Source of the DNA: an uncultured Bacillota bacterium
Lineage (GTDB): Bacteria; Bacillota; Clostridia; Oscillospirales; Oscillospiraceae
NCBI GenBank assembly: GCA_947073765.1
Contig: CAMTMZ010000004.1
Coordinates: forward strand, 40,872 to 104,871
Direction of reading: 5' to 3'
Length of the DNA: 64,000 nt
The position numbers were made by a program, and so were the translations under genes. Numbering within the stretch: position 1 is the stretch's first letter; each line of letters starts with the position of its first letter. Below are positions 23,502 through 31,213 of this stretch, in pieces. Under the pieces are notes generated by a model. It searched no databases, had not been told where the DNA came from, and was given only the letters and a program-made list of their open reading frames with translations.

Positions 23502-23533
23502 AACCGGGATGGCAGACGCCGTCCCGGTTTTTA
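23502..23533 (+). terminator. Intrinsic terminator after pnp
   Basis: AACCGGGA (23502-23509) and TCCCGGTT (23522-23529) form the stem, with inner GGC/GCC pairs, and a T run follows. Confidence 0.85.
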
Positions 23534-23547
23534 CACCGGAGAAACAG

Positions 23548-23576
23548 TTGCGCATCCCTTGGGAATGTTTTATAAT
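23548..23576 (+). promoter_or_regulatory. Sigma-A type promoter for the ymdB-like gene
   Basis: TTGCGC (23548-23553), 17-base spacer, TATAAT (23571-23576). The gene starts 42 bases downstream. Confidence 0.8.
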
Positions 23577-23617
23577 AGGCAGACAAGGAAACGACTTGCC
23601 GGCAAGGAGGAAATTCT

Positions 23618-24394
23618 ATGCTGTTGAACGTGTTAGCCGTGGGCGATGTGGTAGGCGAGGGGGGGCAGGATATTCTGTTCCGCCGCCTGCCCGGACTGCG
23701 GGAGGAGACCGGGGCCCACTTTGCCGTGGTCAACGGGGAGAACGCCTCCGGCGTGGGGATCACCCCCGCCCAGGCCCGGCGGATTCTGGAGGCCGGGGCG
23801 GATGTGATCACCCTGGGCAACCACACCTGGAACCGCATCCAGATTGGGAGCTTTCTGGACAAGGAGGAGCGCATCCTCCGGCCCGCCAACTACGCCGGCC
23901 GGGTTCCCGGCCGGGGGGCGGGGGTCTATCAGTGCCAGGGCCTGAACATTCTTGTTTTAAACCTGATGGGCCGGGTGGACTTGAACTCCAACCTGGACAG
24001 CCCCTTTAAGGCAGCCAACTTCCACCTCAACCGGGAGAGATATGACCTGGCCCTGGTGGATTTCCACGCCGAAGCCACCAGCGAGAAGGGGGCCATGGGC
24101 TGGCACCTGGACGGCCGGGTTTCCGCTGTGTGGGGCACCCACACCCATGTGCCCACGGCGGACTGTCAAATTCTCCCCCAAGGCACCGGCTTTGTCACCG
24201 ATCTGGGTATGACCGGGCCCATCCGTTCGGTGCTGGGAATTAAGCCGGAGAACTCCCTCAACCTGTTTCTGGGCGGCCTTCCCCGGCGGTATGAGGAGGC
24301 GGAGGGGAGCTGTAAGCTCAACGCCTGTCTGTTCACCATCGACACCGACAAAAAGAAATGCGTCAACGTGACGCGGACAGACATTGAGGAATGA
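23618..24394 (+). CDS. YmdB-like metallophosphodiesterase (TIGR00282 family)
   Basis: A 258-residue dimetal calcineurin-like phosphoesterase. The metal ligands are visible: GDVVGEGG (D near residue 9), NGEN (about 40), TLGNHTWN (about 68-75), and the later VDFHAEATSEK and GTHTHVPTAD. In Bacillus subtilis YmdB hydrolyses 2',3'-cAMP and affects the choice between motility and biofilm; the same reaction is likely here. It sits after pnp (RNA decay) behind its own promoter. AAGGAGGAAATTCT precedes the ATG. The stop overlaps the spacer into the GNAT gene by only four bases. Confidence 0.9.
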   Translation: MLLNVLAVGDVVGEGGQDILFRRLPGLREETGAHFAVVNGENASGVGITPAQARRILEAGADVITLGNHTWNRIQIGSFLDKEERILRPANYAGRVPGRGAGVYQCQGLNILVLNLMGRVDLNSNLDSPFKAANFHLNRERYDLALVDFHAEATSEKGAMGWHLDGRVSAVWGTHTHVPTADCQILPQGTGFVTDLGMTGPIRSVLGIKPENSLNLFLGGLPRRYEEAEGSCKLNACLFTIDTDKKKCVNVTRTDIEE

Positions 24395-24398
24395 GCAT

Positions 24399-24827
24399 AT
24401 GATTCGCCCCTTTGAACGTTCGGACCTGGATCAGGTCCTGGAAATTTGGCTGGATACCAACCGCCGGGCCCACAGTTTTATTTCCGCCTCCTACTGGGAG
24501 GGACAGCTGGAAGCGGTGCGGGCCGCCCTGCCCCAGGCGGAGCTGTATGTCTGGGAGGAGGCCGGAGAAGTTCTTGGCTTTCTGGGACTGGAGGGAGAGC
24601 ATATCGCCGGAATCTTTGTTCGACATAAGGCCCAGTCCCACGGGATGGGCAGGCTGCTTCTGGACCGGGCAAAGGCCGGCCGGGAGCGGCTGACTTTGTG
24701 CGTGTATCAAAAAAACGTCCGGGCTGCCGCTTTCTACCGACGGGAAGGGTTTACCGCTTTGAGGGTGCAGATGGACCAATTCACCGGCGAAGCGGAATAT
24801 TTTATGGGCTGGACGCTTGAAAGATAG
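24399..24827 (+). CDS. GNAT-family N-acetyltransferase
   Basis: A 142-residue acetyltransferase of the YjaB/YiaC-like branch: MIRPFERSDLDQVLEIWLD, NRRAHSFISASYWEGQ near residue 25, the acetyl-CoA-binding loop QSHGMGRLLLDRAK (about 85-98) and LCVYQKNVRAAAFYRREGF, the usual C-terminal signature. Substrate unknown; relatives acetylate protein lysines, alpha-amino groups or small amines. The ATG at 24399 has GAGGA upstream, overlapping the end of the ymdB-like gene. Confidence 0.88.
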   Translation: MIRPFERSDLDQVLEIWLDTNRRAHSFISASYWEGQLEAVRAALPQAELYVWEEAGEVLGFLGLEGEHIAGIFVRHKAQSHGMGRLLLDRAKAGRERLTLCVYQKNVRAAAFYRREGFTALRVQMDQFTGEAEYFMGWTLER

Positions 24828-24839
24828 AGAGGAGCCAAT

Positions 24840-25919
24840 ATGCTGAAAATCATCCATGGGGCTGACTTCCATCTGGACAGCCCCTTTGCCGGGCTGGACC
24901 CGGAGCGGGCCGCCCAGCGGCGGGAGGAGCAGCGGGAGCTGCTGGACCGTCTGGCCGGACTGGCCCGGGAGAGGGAGGCCGGCTTGGTGCTGCTGGCGGG
25001 GGATCTGCTGGACTCGGTGCATGTCTACCGGGAGACGGCTCAAGCTCTGCGCTCCGCCCTGGAGGCCATGCCCTGCCCGGTGTTTATCGCTCCGGGCAAC
25101 CACGACTTCTACAGCCGGACCTCCCTCTGGGCGGCGCTGGACTGGCCGGACAACGTACATATTTTTTCCTCCGGCGCTCCGGAGCGGGTGGAGCTGCCCG
25201 GCTGCACCCTGTGGGGCCGGGCCTTTACGGACCCCCATCAGACAGCCTGCCCGCTGGAGGGGCTGGCGGCGCCGGGCGACGGCGGGCTTCACGTCGGCTG
25301 TTTCCATGGCTGTGTGGGGCGGGGGAACGACTACGGGCCCATCGCCCCTGAGGACATCGCCGCCAGCGGGCTCACCTATCTGGCCCTGGGACATGTTCAC
25401 CAGGGGAGCGGCCTGCAAAAGGAGGGGGGAACCTTCTGGGCCTATCCGGGCTGCCCCGAGGGGCGGGGATTTGACGAGCTGGGAGAGAAGGGTGTGCTCT
25501 ATATCGAGGCGGAGCCCGGAGAGGTGAGGGCGCAGTTCGTCCCCCTGGCCAAGCGGCGGTATGAGATTATTACCGCCGATATTACCGGGCCGCTGGGGGC
25601 GCTGTCCGCCATTCTGGAGGAGCTGCCGGGGAGAACCAGCGACCTCATCTGCCGCTTGATTCTCACCGGGGAGGGGGAGCGCCCCGATCTGGCCGCCCTG
25701 GAACGGACACTGGCCCCGGAGTTCTACGGGCTGACCATTGTGGACAACACCCGCCTGCCTACGGACCTGTGGCGGCGGCGGGAGGAGGACGCCCTGACCG
25801 GGCTGTTTCTGCGGGCTATGTGGGATAAGTGCCGGGAGGAGCCGGACAACCCCCTGTGGCAGCTGGCCGCCCGGTATGGGCTGGCCGCCCTGGAGGGCGG
25901 AGAGGAGGCGGGCGTATGA
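24840..25919 (+). CDS. SbcD/YhaO-like DNA repair exonuclease (metallophosphoesterase)
   Basis: A 359-residue calcineurin-like nuclease. The start MLKIIHGADFHLDSPFAGL has the first metal motif DxH, followed by LLAGDLLDSVH (GD), IAPGNHDFYS (GNHD at about residues 86-89), VGCFHGC and ALGHVHQGS. These are the Mre11/SbcD motifs, and the ADFHLDSPF start is typical of YhaO. It overlaps the next gene by ATGA, so it is made together with a YhaN-like ATPase. The pair resembles SbcDC/Mre11-Rad50, which cuts DNA ends and hairpins. AGAGGAGCCAAT precedes the ATG. Confidence 0.9.
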   Translation: MLKIIHGADFHLDSPFAGLDPERAAQRREEQRELLDRLAGLAREREAGLVLLAGDLLDSVHVYRETAQALRSALEAMPCPVFIAPGNHDFYSRTSLWAALDWPDNVHIFSSGAPERVELPGCTLWGRAFTDPHQTACPLEGLAAPGDGGLHVGCFHGCVGRGNDYGPIAPEDIAASGLTYLALGHVHQGSGLQKEGGTFWAYPGCPEGRGFDELGEKGVLYIEAEPGEVRAQFVPLAKRRYEIITADITGPLGALSAILEELPGRTSDLICRLILTGEGERPDLAALERTLAPEFYGLTIVDNTRLPTDLWRRREEDALTGLFLRAMWDKCREEPDNPLWQLAARYGLAALEGGEEAGV

Positions 25920-28171
25920 GGATCAAATCCATGACAGCCACCTTTGGCCGGCTGGACAAAGCCCGGCTGGAGCCGGGACCGGGACTTACCCTGATCCATG
26001 CCCCCAACGAGGGGGGGAAGTCCACCTGGGCGGCTTTCTGGCGGACGATGCTCTACGGCATCGACACCCGGGACCGGGACAAACGGGGATACCTGGCGGA
26101 CAAAAACAGGTATCAGCCCTGGTCCGGGGCCCCCATGGAGGGGGAAATTCAGCTGGAGCTGGAGGGACGGGACATTACCATCCGCCGGGGGCCCAGGGGA
26201 AACGTCCCCTTTGGGGCCTTCTCCGCTGTCTACACCGGCACCCAGGAGCCGGTGCCCGGCCTCACCGCGTCCAACTGCGGGGAGCTGCTGACCGGGGTGG
26301 GGGCGGAGGTGTTCACCCGCTCCGCATTTTTGGGGGAGAGCAGCCTGTCCGTTACCACCGCCCCGGAGCTGGAGCGGCGCATCGCCGCCCTGGTTACCTC
26401 GGGGGAGGAGGATGTGTCCTTCTCCCAGGCCATGGAGCGGCTGAAGAGCTGGAAAAACCGCCGGCAGGTCAACCGCAGCGTGGGGGAGATCCCCAGGCTG
26501 GAGGGGGAGCTGGCCCAGGTGGAGGATGCCCTGGGGCGGCTGGAGGAAATTTCTGCCCAGGCGGCCCGGCTGGAGGGGGAACAGGCCCTGCTGGAACGGG
26601 AGCGGGAGGGGCTGGCCCTTCAGGCGGAGGGGTACCGGCTGCTGGAGCGGAAAAGGCTGGCGGACCGGTACGTTCAGGCGGAGGAGGAATATCAGGCGGC
26701 CCAGGATCAGCTCTCCGCCCTGGAGGCGGAGCTGTCCGGCCGCCCTGCCCCCGATAAGGAGGAGCTGAAAAAGGCCCAGGGGGAGCTGCAGTACCTGAAG
26801 GTGCTGGAGGAGGAGATCAAGCAGGGCTCCGCCGCCCTGGAGGAGGCGGAGGCGGCCTCCGCCAGGGCGAAAGAAGCCGTTAAGGATAAACACTTTGCAG
26901 ATATGGCAGGCGACGAGGCGGTGGAACAGGTCAACAGCCAGCTGGCTGAGGCCGAAAAAGGCCGCGCTAAGGCTGCTGTCTGGAAACGCTGCGGATGGCT
27001 GTCCTTTATCCTCGTCGCGGGGTTCCTTTTTGCGCTCCAGTACTATTTTAAGTGGAGCACAGGCTGGCGGCCCGCCGGCTGGTGGTTTTCACCGGGCCTT
27101 CCATTGCTGGCGGTGGCATGCTTCCTGTTCGGAGTTTTTTGCCTGTACCGCGGCAAAAAAATGGCGGGAAGCAGCCGGGCTGTTCTGTCCCGCTACGGCG
27201 TTCAGACGCCGGAGGAGCTCACTGCCCTGGCGCAGGACTACCGGGAGCGGCGCCAGGGGGCGGAGAGAGCCGCCCACGAGGTGGAGGTGATCGGAAACGC
27301 CGTCACCGAGCGGCAGGAGAAGCGGGACGCCGCCAAAACCGAGCTGATGGAGTTTGTTCACCAGTTTGCCCCTGAGGTAAACGATCTGTTCGGCTGCTCC
27401 GCCGCCCTGTCCCGAGCGCTGAACATAGATCACGATCTGTCTCTGGCCCGGGAGCGGGTTCAGGAGCGCCGCCGCCGGCTGGAGGATTTGGCCGCCCAGG
27501 GGGTGGAACGAGGGGAGGAAGCCGTACCGGAACTGCCCGTTCCGGAGCTGGGTCCCGAGGAGACAGACCGGGCGCTGGCCCGGACGGAGGAGCGGCTGGA
27601 GGCGGCGGCCGCCCAGCTCAACCAGGCCCGGGGAACCCTCCAGGCCATGGGAGATCCCTCCGCCCTGTCCGCCCGGCGGGAACGGCTGGAGGAGCGGCTC
27701 ACCCGCCTGCGGCTGGAGCACGACGCCCTGGCCCTGGCGATGGAGACCCTTACCCAGGCCAACGCCCGGCTTCAAGAGCGGTTTTCCCCGGAGCTGAACC
27801 GGCTTACCGGCCAGTATATGGCCCGGCTCACAGGAGACAGGTATCCTGCGGTATCCCTCTCCCGGGAGCTGGAGGGCTTTGTGCGGGCAGGGGACGGGGT
27901 GCTGCCCCGCTCAGCGCTGTATCTGTCCCGGGGGACGGCTGATCAGCTCTATCTGGCCCTGCGGCTGGCGGTATGCCGGCTGTGCCTGCCGGAAAAGCCC
28001 CCCATTGTGCTGGATGACGCCCTGGCCTCCTTCGACGACGCGCGGCTGGAGGCGGCGCTGGAGCTGCTTTGGGAGCTGTCCGGCGAGCAGCAGATGCTTT
28101 TGTTCACCTGCCAGAAGCGGGAGGGAGAGGTGCTGGCCAATACCCCGGGAGTGCTGAAGCTTGAGCTGTAA
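25916..28171 (+). CDS. YhaN/SbcC-like AAA ATPase with internal membrane segments
   Basis: A 751-residue SMC/Rad50-type ATPase. The N-terminus MRIKSMTATFGRLDKARL leads to the P-loop APNEGGKST (about residues 30-38). Long coiled coil fills about 180-345 and 420-610. In the middle, where Rad50 has its zinc hook, there is no CxxC; instead two hydrophobic segments are seen (WLSFILVAGFLFALQYYF, about 359-376, and PLLAVACFLFGVFCLY, about 392-410). The C-terminal lobe has SRGTADQLYLALRLAVC (signature) and PPIVLDDALASFDDARL (Walker B). Such a membrane hairpin is a feature of YhaN-like proteins. I used the ATG overlapping the yhaO-like stop. Confidence 0.88.
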   Translation: MRIKSMTATFGRLDKARLEPGPGLTLIHAPNEGGKSTWAAFWRTMLYGIDTRDRDKRGYLADKNRYQPWSGAPMEGEIQLELEGRDITIRRGPRGNVPFGAFSAVYTGTQEPVPGLTASNCGELLTGVGAEVFTRSAFLGESSLSVTTAPELERRIAALVTSGEEDVSFSQAMERLKSWKNRRQVNRSVGEIPRLEGELAQVEDALGRLEEISAQAARLEGEQALLEREREGLALQAEGYRLLERKRLADRYVQAEEEYQAAQDQLSALEAELSGRPAPDKEELKKAQGELQYLKVLEEEIKQGSAALEEAEAASARAKEAVKDKHFADMAGDEAVEQVNSQLAEAEKGRAKAAVWKRCGWLSFILVAGFLFALQYYFKWSTGWRPAGWWFSPGLPLLAVACFLFGVFCLYRGKKMAGSSRAVLSRYGVQTPEELTALAQDYRERRQGAERAAHEVEVIGNAVTERQEKRDAAKTELMEFVHQFAPEVNDLFGCSAALSRALNIDHDLSLARERVQERRRRLEDLAAQGVERGEEAVPELPVPELGPEETDRALARTEERLEAAAAQLNQARGTLQAMGDPSALSARRERLEERLTRLRLEHDALALAMETLTQANARLQERFSPELNRLTGQYMARLTGDRYPAVSLSRELEGFVRAGDGVLPRSALYLSRGTADQLYLALRLAVCRLCLPEKPPIVLDDALASFDDARLEAALELLWELSGEQQMLLFTCQKREGEVLANTPGVLKLEL

Positions 28172-28203
28172 GGGGCGGCAGGAAGGCCGCCCCGGCGTGC
28201 CGG

Positions 28204-28232
28204 TTGCAATTTCTTCCAAAACCGGTTATAAT
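28204..28232 (+). promoter_or_regulatory. Sigma-A type promoter for the signal peptidase gene
   Basis: TTGCAA (28204-28209), 17-base spacer, TATAAT (28227-28232). A hairpin GGGGCGGC/GCCGCCCC (28172-28193) without a T run lies just upstream after the ATPase gene. Confidence 0.85.
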
Positions 28233-28265
28233 ACTGGTCATGACGCAAGAAAACGAGGTGTTCCC

Positions 28266-28874
28266 ATGGACGAGTACAACCAGCTCCCCCAGGGGGGGGA
28301 GGAGCGCGAGGAACCGCAGGCGCCCCGCCGTCCCGGCGCGGAGATCTATGAGTGGATTCAGCTGTTTTTGGGCTGTGTGGCGGCGGCGGTGGTGGTGTTC
28401 AACTGTGTGGCCCGGTTGACCAGGGTAGACGGCCCCTCAATGGACAACACCCTGCAGCACGGGGAGATTATCCTGCTCTGGTCCCTGGGCTATACCCCGG
28501 AGCAGGGGGACATTGTGGTGCTGAACAAGACCTCGGTGCTGCTGCCCGACTGGAATGAGCCCCGGGCCATTATCAAGCGTGTGATTGCCGTGGGGGGACA
28601 AACGGTGGATATTGACTACGCCAGCGGGACCGTGTATGTGGATGGGGGGCCCATTGACGAGCCCTATCTGCCGGAGGAGATGTATCTGCCCTTTGCCCCC
28701 ACCATGCAGCAGACGCACTGGGAGGTTCCGGAGGGCTGCGTGTTTGTGATGGGAGACAACCGGAACAACTCCACAGACAGCCGGGATATGCAGCTGGGAG
28801 CCATTGACAACGACTATATCATGGGAAAGGCTGTGCTGGCCTTGTGGCCCATGGAGCGGTTTGGCGCCGTATAG
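28266..28874 (+). CDS. lepB: Signal peptidase I
   Basis: Removes signal peptides from exported proteins at the outer face of the membrane. The 202-residue protein has a hydrophilic head, one membrane segment (about residues 31-52, IQLFLGCVAAAVVVFNCVA), the serine box GPSMDNTL with the nucleophile near residue 59, the lysine box RAIIKRVIAVGGQTV with the general base near 101, and the final box GCVFVMGDNRNNSTDSR. I chose the ATG at 28266, which follows GAGGTGTTCCC, over an upstream frame extension. Monocistronic: it has its own promoter and terminator. Confidence 0.95.
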   Translation: MDEYNQLPQGGEEREEPQAPRRPGAEIYEWIQLFLGCVAAAVVVFNCVARLTRVDGPSMDNTLQHGEIILLWSLGYTPEQGDIVVLNKTSVLLPDWNEPRAIIKRVIAVGGQTVDIDYASGTVYVDGGPIDEPYLPEEMYLPFAPTMQQTHWEVPEGCVFVMGDNRNNSTDSRDMQLGAIDNDYIMGKAVLALWPMERFGAV

Positions 28875-28881
28875 AAAATGC

Positions 28882-28920
28882 GCCCCCGGCCGGACTTCCC
28901 GGCCGGGGGCTTCCCTTTCT
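28882..28920 (+). terminator. Intrinsic terminator after lepB
   Basis: GCCCCCGGCCGG (28882-28893), loop ACTTC, CCGGCCGGGGGC (28899-28910), followed by TTCCCTTTCT. Very GC-rich 12-bp stem. Confidence 0.8.
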
Positions 28921-28954
28921 GAAGGGGATTTAATGTGATAAAGCGGATTTTATC

Positions 28955-28984
28955 TTGAAAGCGGGCACATTCCTGTGCTATAAT
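28955..28984 (+). promoter_or_regulatory. Sigma-A type promoter for recJ-rel unit
   Basis: TTGAAA (28955-28960), 18-base spacer, TATAAT (28979-28984), about 70 bases before the recJ GTG. Confidence 0.8.
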
Positions 28985-29052
28985 AGAAAAGTTATCATAT
29001 GAAACTGCGCTCCGCGGCTGACGGAGGGCGGACGGGCGGGAGGTGACCACCG

Positions 29053-31116
29053 GTGAAATACAAGCAGTGGCAGGTGGCCGCACCCTGCCCGGGGGGGCAG
29101 CAGGCCCTGGAACAGGCGGGGCTGCCGCCGCTGCTGGCCGGTCTGCTGGCCGCCCGGGGAATGGGACGCCCGGAGGACGCCCGGCGGCTGCTGACCCCCT
29201 CCAGGGAGCCCATTCCGGACCCGATGCTGCTCAAGGATATGGACAAGGCCGTCCGGCGGGTGCGGCTGGCCCTGGAGCGGGGGGAGCTGATCGCTGTTTA
29301 CGGCGATTACGATGTGGACGGCATCACCGCCACCTGTCTGCTCACCCAGTTTCTGGCGGCGGAGGGGGGAAACGCAATCCCCTATATTCCCAGCCGCCTG
29401 GGGGAGGGCTACGGCCTGAACCGGGAGGCGGTGCAGGCCCTGGCCGGACAGGGTGTGAGGCTGATTATCACCGTGGACTGCGGGATCACCGCCGTGGAGG
29501 AGACCGGCCTGGCCGCTTCTCTGGGGATGGAGGTGGTCATTACCGACCACCACGCCTGCAAAGAGGCGCTTCCCGCCGCCGCCGCCGTGGTGGACCCCCA
29601 CCGGCCCGACTGCCCCTATCCCTTTAAGGGCCTGGCCGGAGTGGGGGTGGCCCTGATGCTGGCCCTGGCTGTGGCCGGGCCCCAGGGGGCGGAAGAGGTG
29701 TTTGACCGGTTCTGCGACCTGGCCGCTGTGGGCACGGTGGCCGATGTGATGCCCATGACCGGGGCCAACCGGGCTGTTGTCAGCCTGGGGCTGAAAAAAC
29801 TGGACCCACCCCAGCGGCTGGGCTTTGCCAGCCTGATCCGGTGCGCCGGACTGGAGGACAGGCCGGTTACCTCCGTCTCTGTGGGCTATACCCTGGCCCC
29901 CAGAATCAACGCCTCCGGGCGGATGGGAATGGCGGAGGTGGCGGTTGAGCTGTTTCTGACCCGGGACCCCGGCCGGGCGGAGGAGCTGGCCGCGCAGCTG
30001 TGTGAGCTGAACCGGGAGCGCCAGGGCATTGAGGGGGATATCTTTCAGCAGTGCGTCCAGTGCCTGGAGCAGGCCCCCCAGCAGGGGGCCATTGTGCTGG
30101 CGGGAAGCCAGTGGCACCAGGGGGTGGTGGGCATTGTGGCCTCCCGCCTGGCGGAAAAATACGCCTGCCCCTGTTTTATGATCTGCCTGGATGGCGGGAT
30201 GGGCAAGGGCTCCTGCCGCTCCTGGGGGGATATCAATCTGTTTGAGCTGCTGTCCGCCTGCGCCCCCCTGCTGGAGAATTTTGGGGGCCACGCCCTGGCC
30301 GCCGGCTTCACCGTGAGGGAGGAGAACATCCCCGCCCTGGCCCAGGCGCTGCGCCGGGCGGTTGCCGACAGCTGCCAGGGCCAGGCGCTGCCCTCGGTGC
30401 TGGAGGTGGACATGGCCGTGACCCCCCTGCACCTGACGGTGGAGGCGGTGGAGGCCCTGGACCTGCTGGAGCCCTGCGGCACAGGCAACCCAAGGCCGGT
30501 ATTTCTGCTTCAGGGAGCACAGGTGCACGCCATGTCTCAGGTGGGACGGGGGAGACACCTGAAGCTGCGGCTGGAGAGCCGGGGCATAGCCCTGGACGCC
30601 ATCTACTTTTCCAGCCAGGGCGCCGAGCTGGGGCTCTACCCTGGCTGCCGGGTGGATGTAGTCTTTTACCCCCAGGTCAACGACTTCCGGGGACGGCGGG
30701 ATATTCAGCTTCAGGTGGTGGACCTGCGGCTGGCCCCCTCCCGGGCCCAGCTGGAGCAGGCAATTTACGACAAATACAGCCGGGGTGACCCGCTCTCCCA
30801 GGAGGAGGCCCGGTTTCTGCTGCCTGAGCGCAGCGACTTTGTGGGGCTGTGGCGCTGGCTGCAGCGGCAGTCCAACGACTGTACGGTGGTGGAGGATACT
30901 CCCGCCCGCATTGCCCGGTCTGTGGCCCGGGTCACCCGGCAGAAGGAGGTGCCCGCCCGCACCATGCTCTGCCTGGAGGTGATGGAGGAGCGGGGCCTGA
31001 TAGACCTGAACCGACGCACCGACCGCATCCAGATTACCCTGCGCCAGGTGGAACAGAAGGTGGATCTGGAGGCCTCCAATATTATCCGGAGGCTGCGGGC
31101 GATTCTGGAGGGCTGA
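29053..31116 (+). CDS. recJ: Single-stranded-DNA-specific exonuclease RecJ
   Basis: 5'-to-3' ssDNA exonuclease of recombination and mismatch repair. The 687 residues contain the DHH motifs IAVYGDYDVDGITAT (motif I, about residues 80-94), RLIITVDCGIT (II), VVITDHHA (III, DHH near 168), a DHHA1 domain with GRMG (ASGRMGMAEVAVEL) and a C-terminal OB-fold. The start is GTG at 29053, with GGGAGGTGACCACC before it. The extra C-terminal 150 residues after about 540 resemble the extended RecJ of Firmicutes. It heads a run that goes on to rel and dtd. Confidence 0.94.
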   Translation: MKYKQWQVAAPCPGGQQALEQAGLPPLLAGLLAARGMGRPEDARRLLTPSREPIPDPMLLKDMDKAVRRVRLALERGELIAVYGDYDVDGITATCLLTQFLAAEGGNAIPYIPSRLGEGYGLNREAVQALAGQGVRLIITVDCGITAVEETGLAASLGMEVVITDHHACKEALPAAAAVVDPHRPDCPYPFKGLAGVGVALMLALAVAGPQGAEEVFDRFCDLAAVGTVADVMPMTGANRAVVSLGLKKLDPPQRLGFASLIRCAGLEDRPVTSVSVGYTLAPRINASGRMGMAEVAVELFLTRDPGRAEELAAQLCELNRERQGIEGDIFQQCVQCLEQAPQQGAIVLAGSQWHQGVVGIVASRLAEKYACPCFMICLDGGMGKGSCRSWGDINLFELLSACAPLLENFGGHALAAGFTVREENIPALAQALRRAVADSCQGQALPSVLEVDMAVTPLHLTVEAVEALDLLEPCGTGNPRPVFLLQGAQVHAMSQVGRGRHLKLRLESRGIALDAIYFSSQGAELGLYPGCRVDVVFYPQVNDFRGRRDIQLQVVDLRLAPSRAQLEQAIYDKYSRGDPLSQEEARFLLPERSDFVGLWRWLQRQSNDCTVVEDTPARIARSVARVTRQKEVPARTMLCLEVMEERGLIDLNRRTDRIQITLRQVEQKVDLEASNIIRRLRAILEG

Positions 31117-31213
31117 GAATGTGGGACCCGCCCAGGGGGCGGGTCACCTTGAGCATGGCCCGCCGGAGGCCGCGGGCTATGCGGATCGGCGCTTTTAATA
31201 GAGAGGTGACAAC

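Noticed and set aside
28172..28193. Hairpin after the YhaN-like gene as a terminator
   Set aside because: The stem GGGGCGGC/GCCGCCCC is good, but no T run follows on the plus strand, so I do not call it a terminator.
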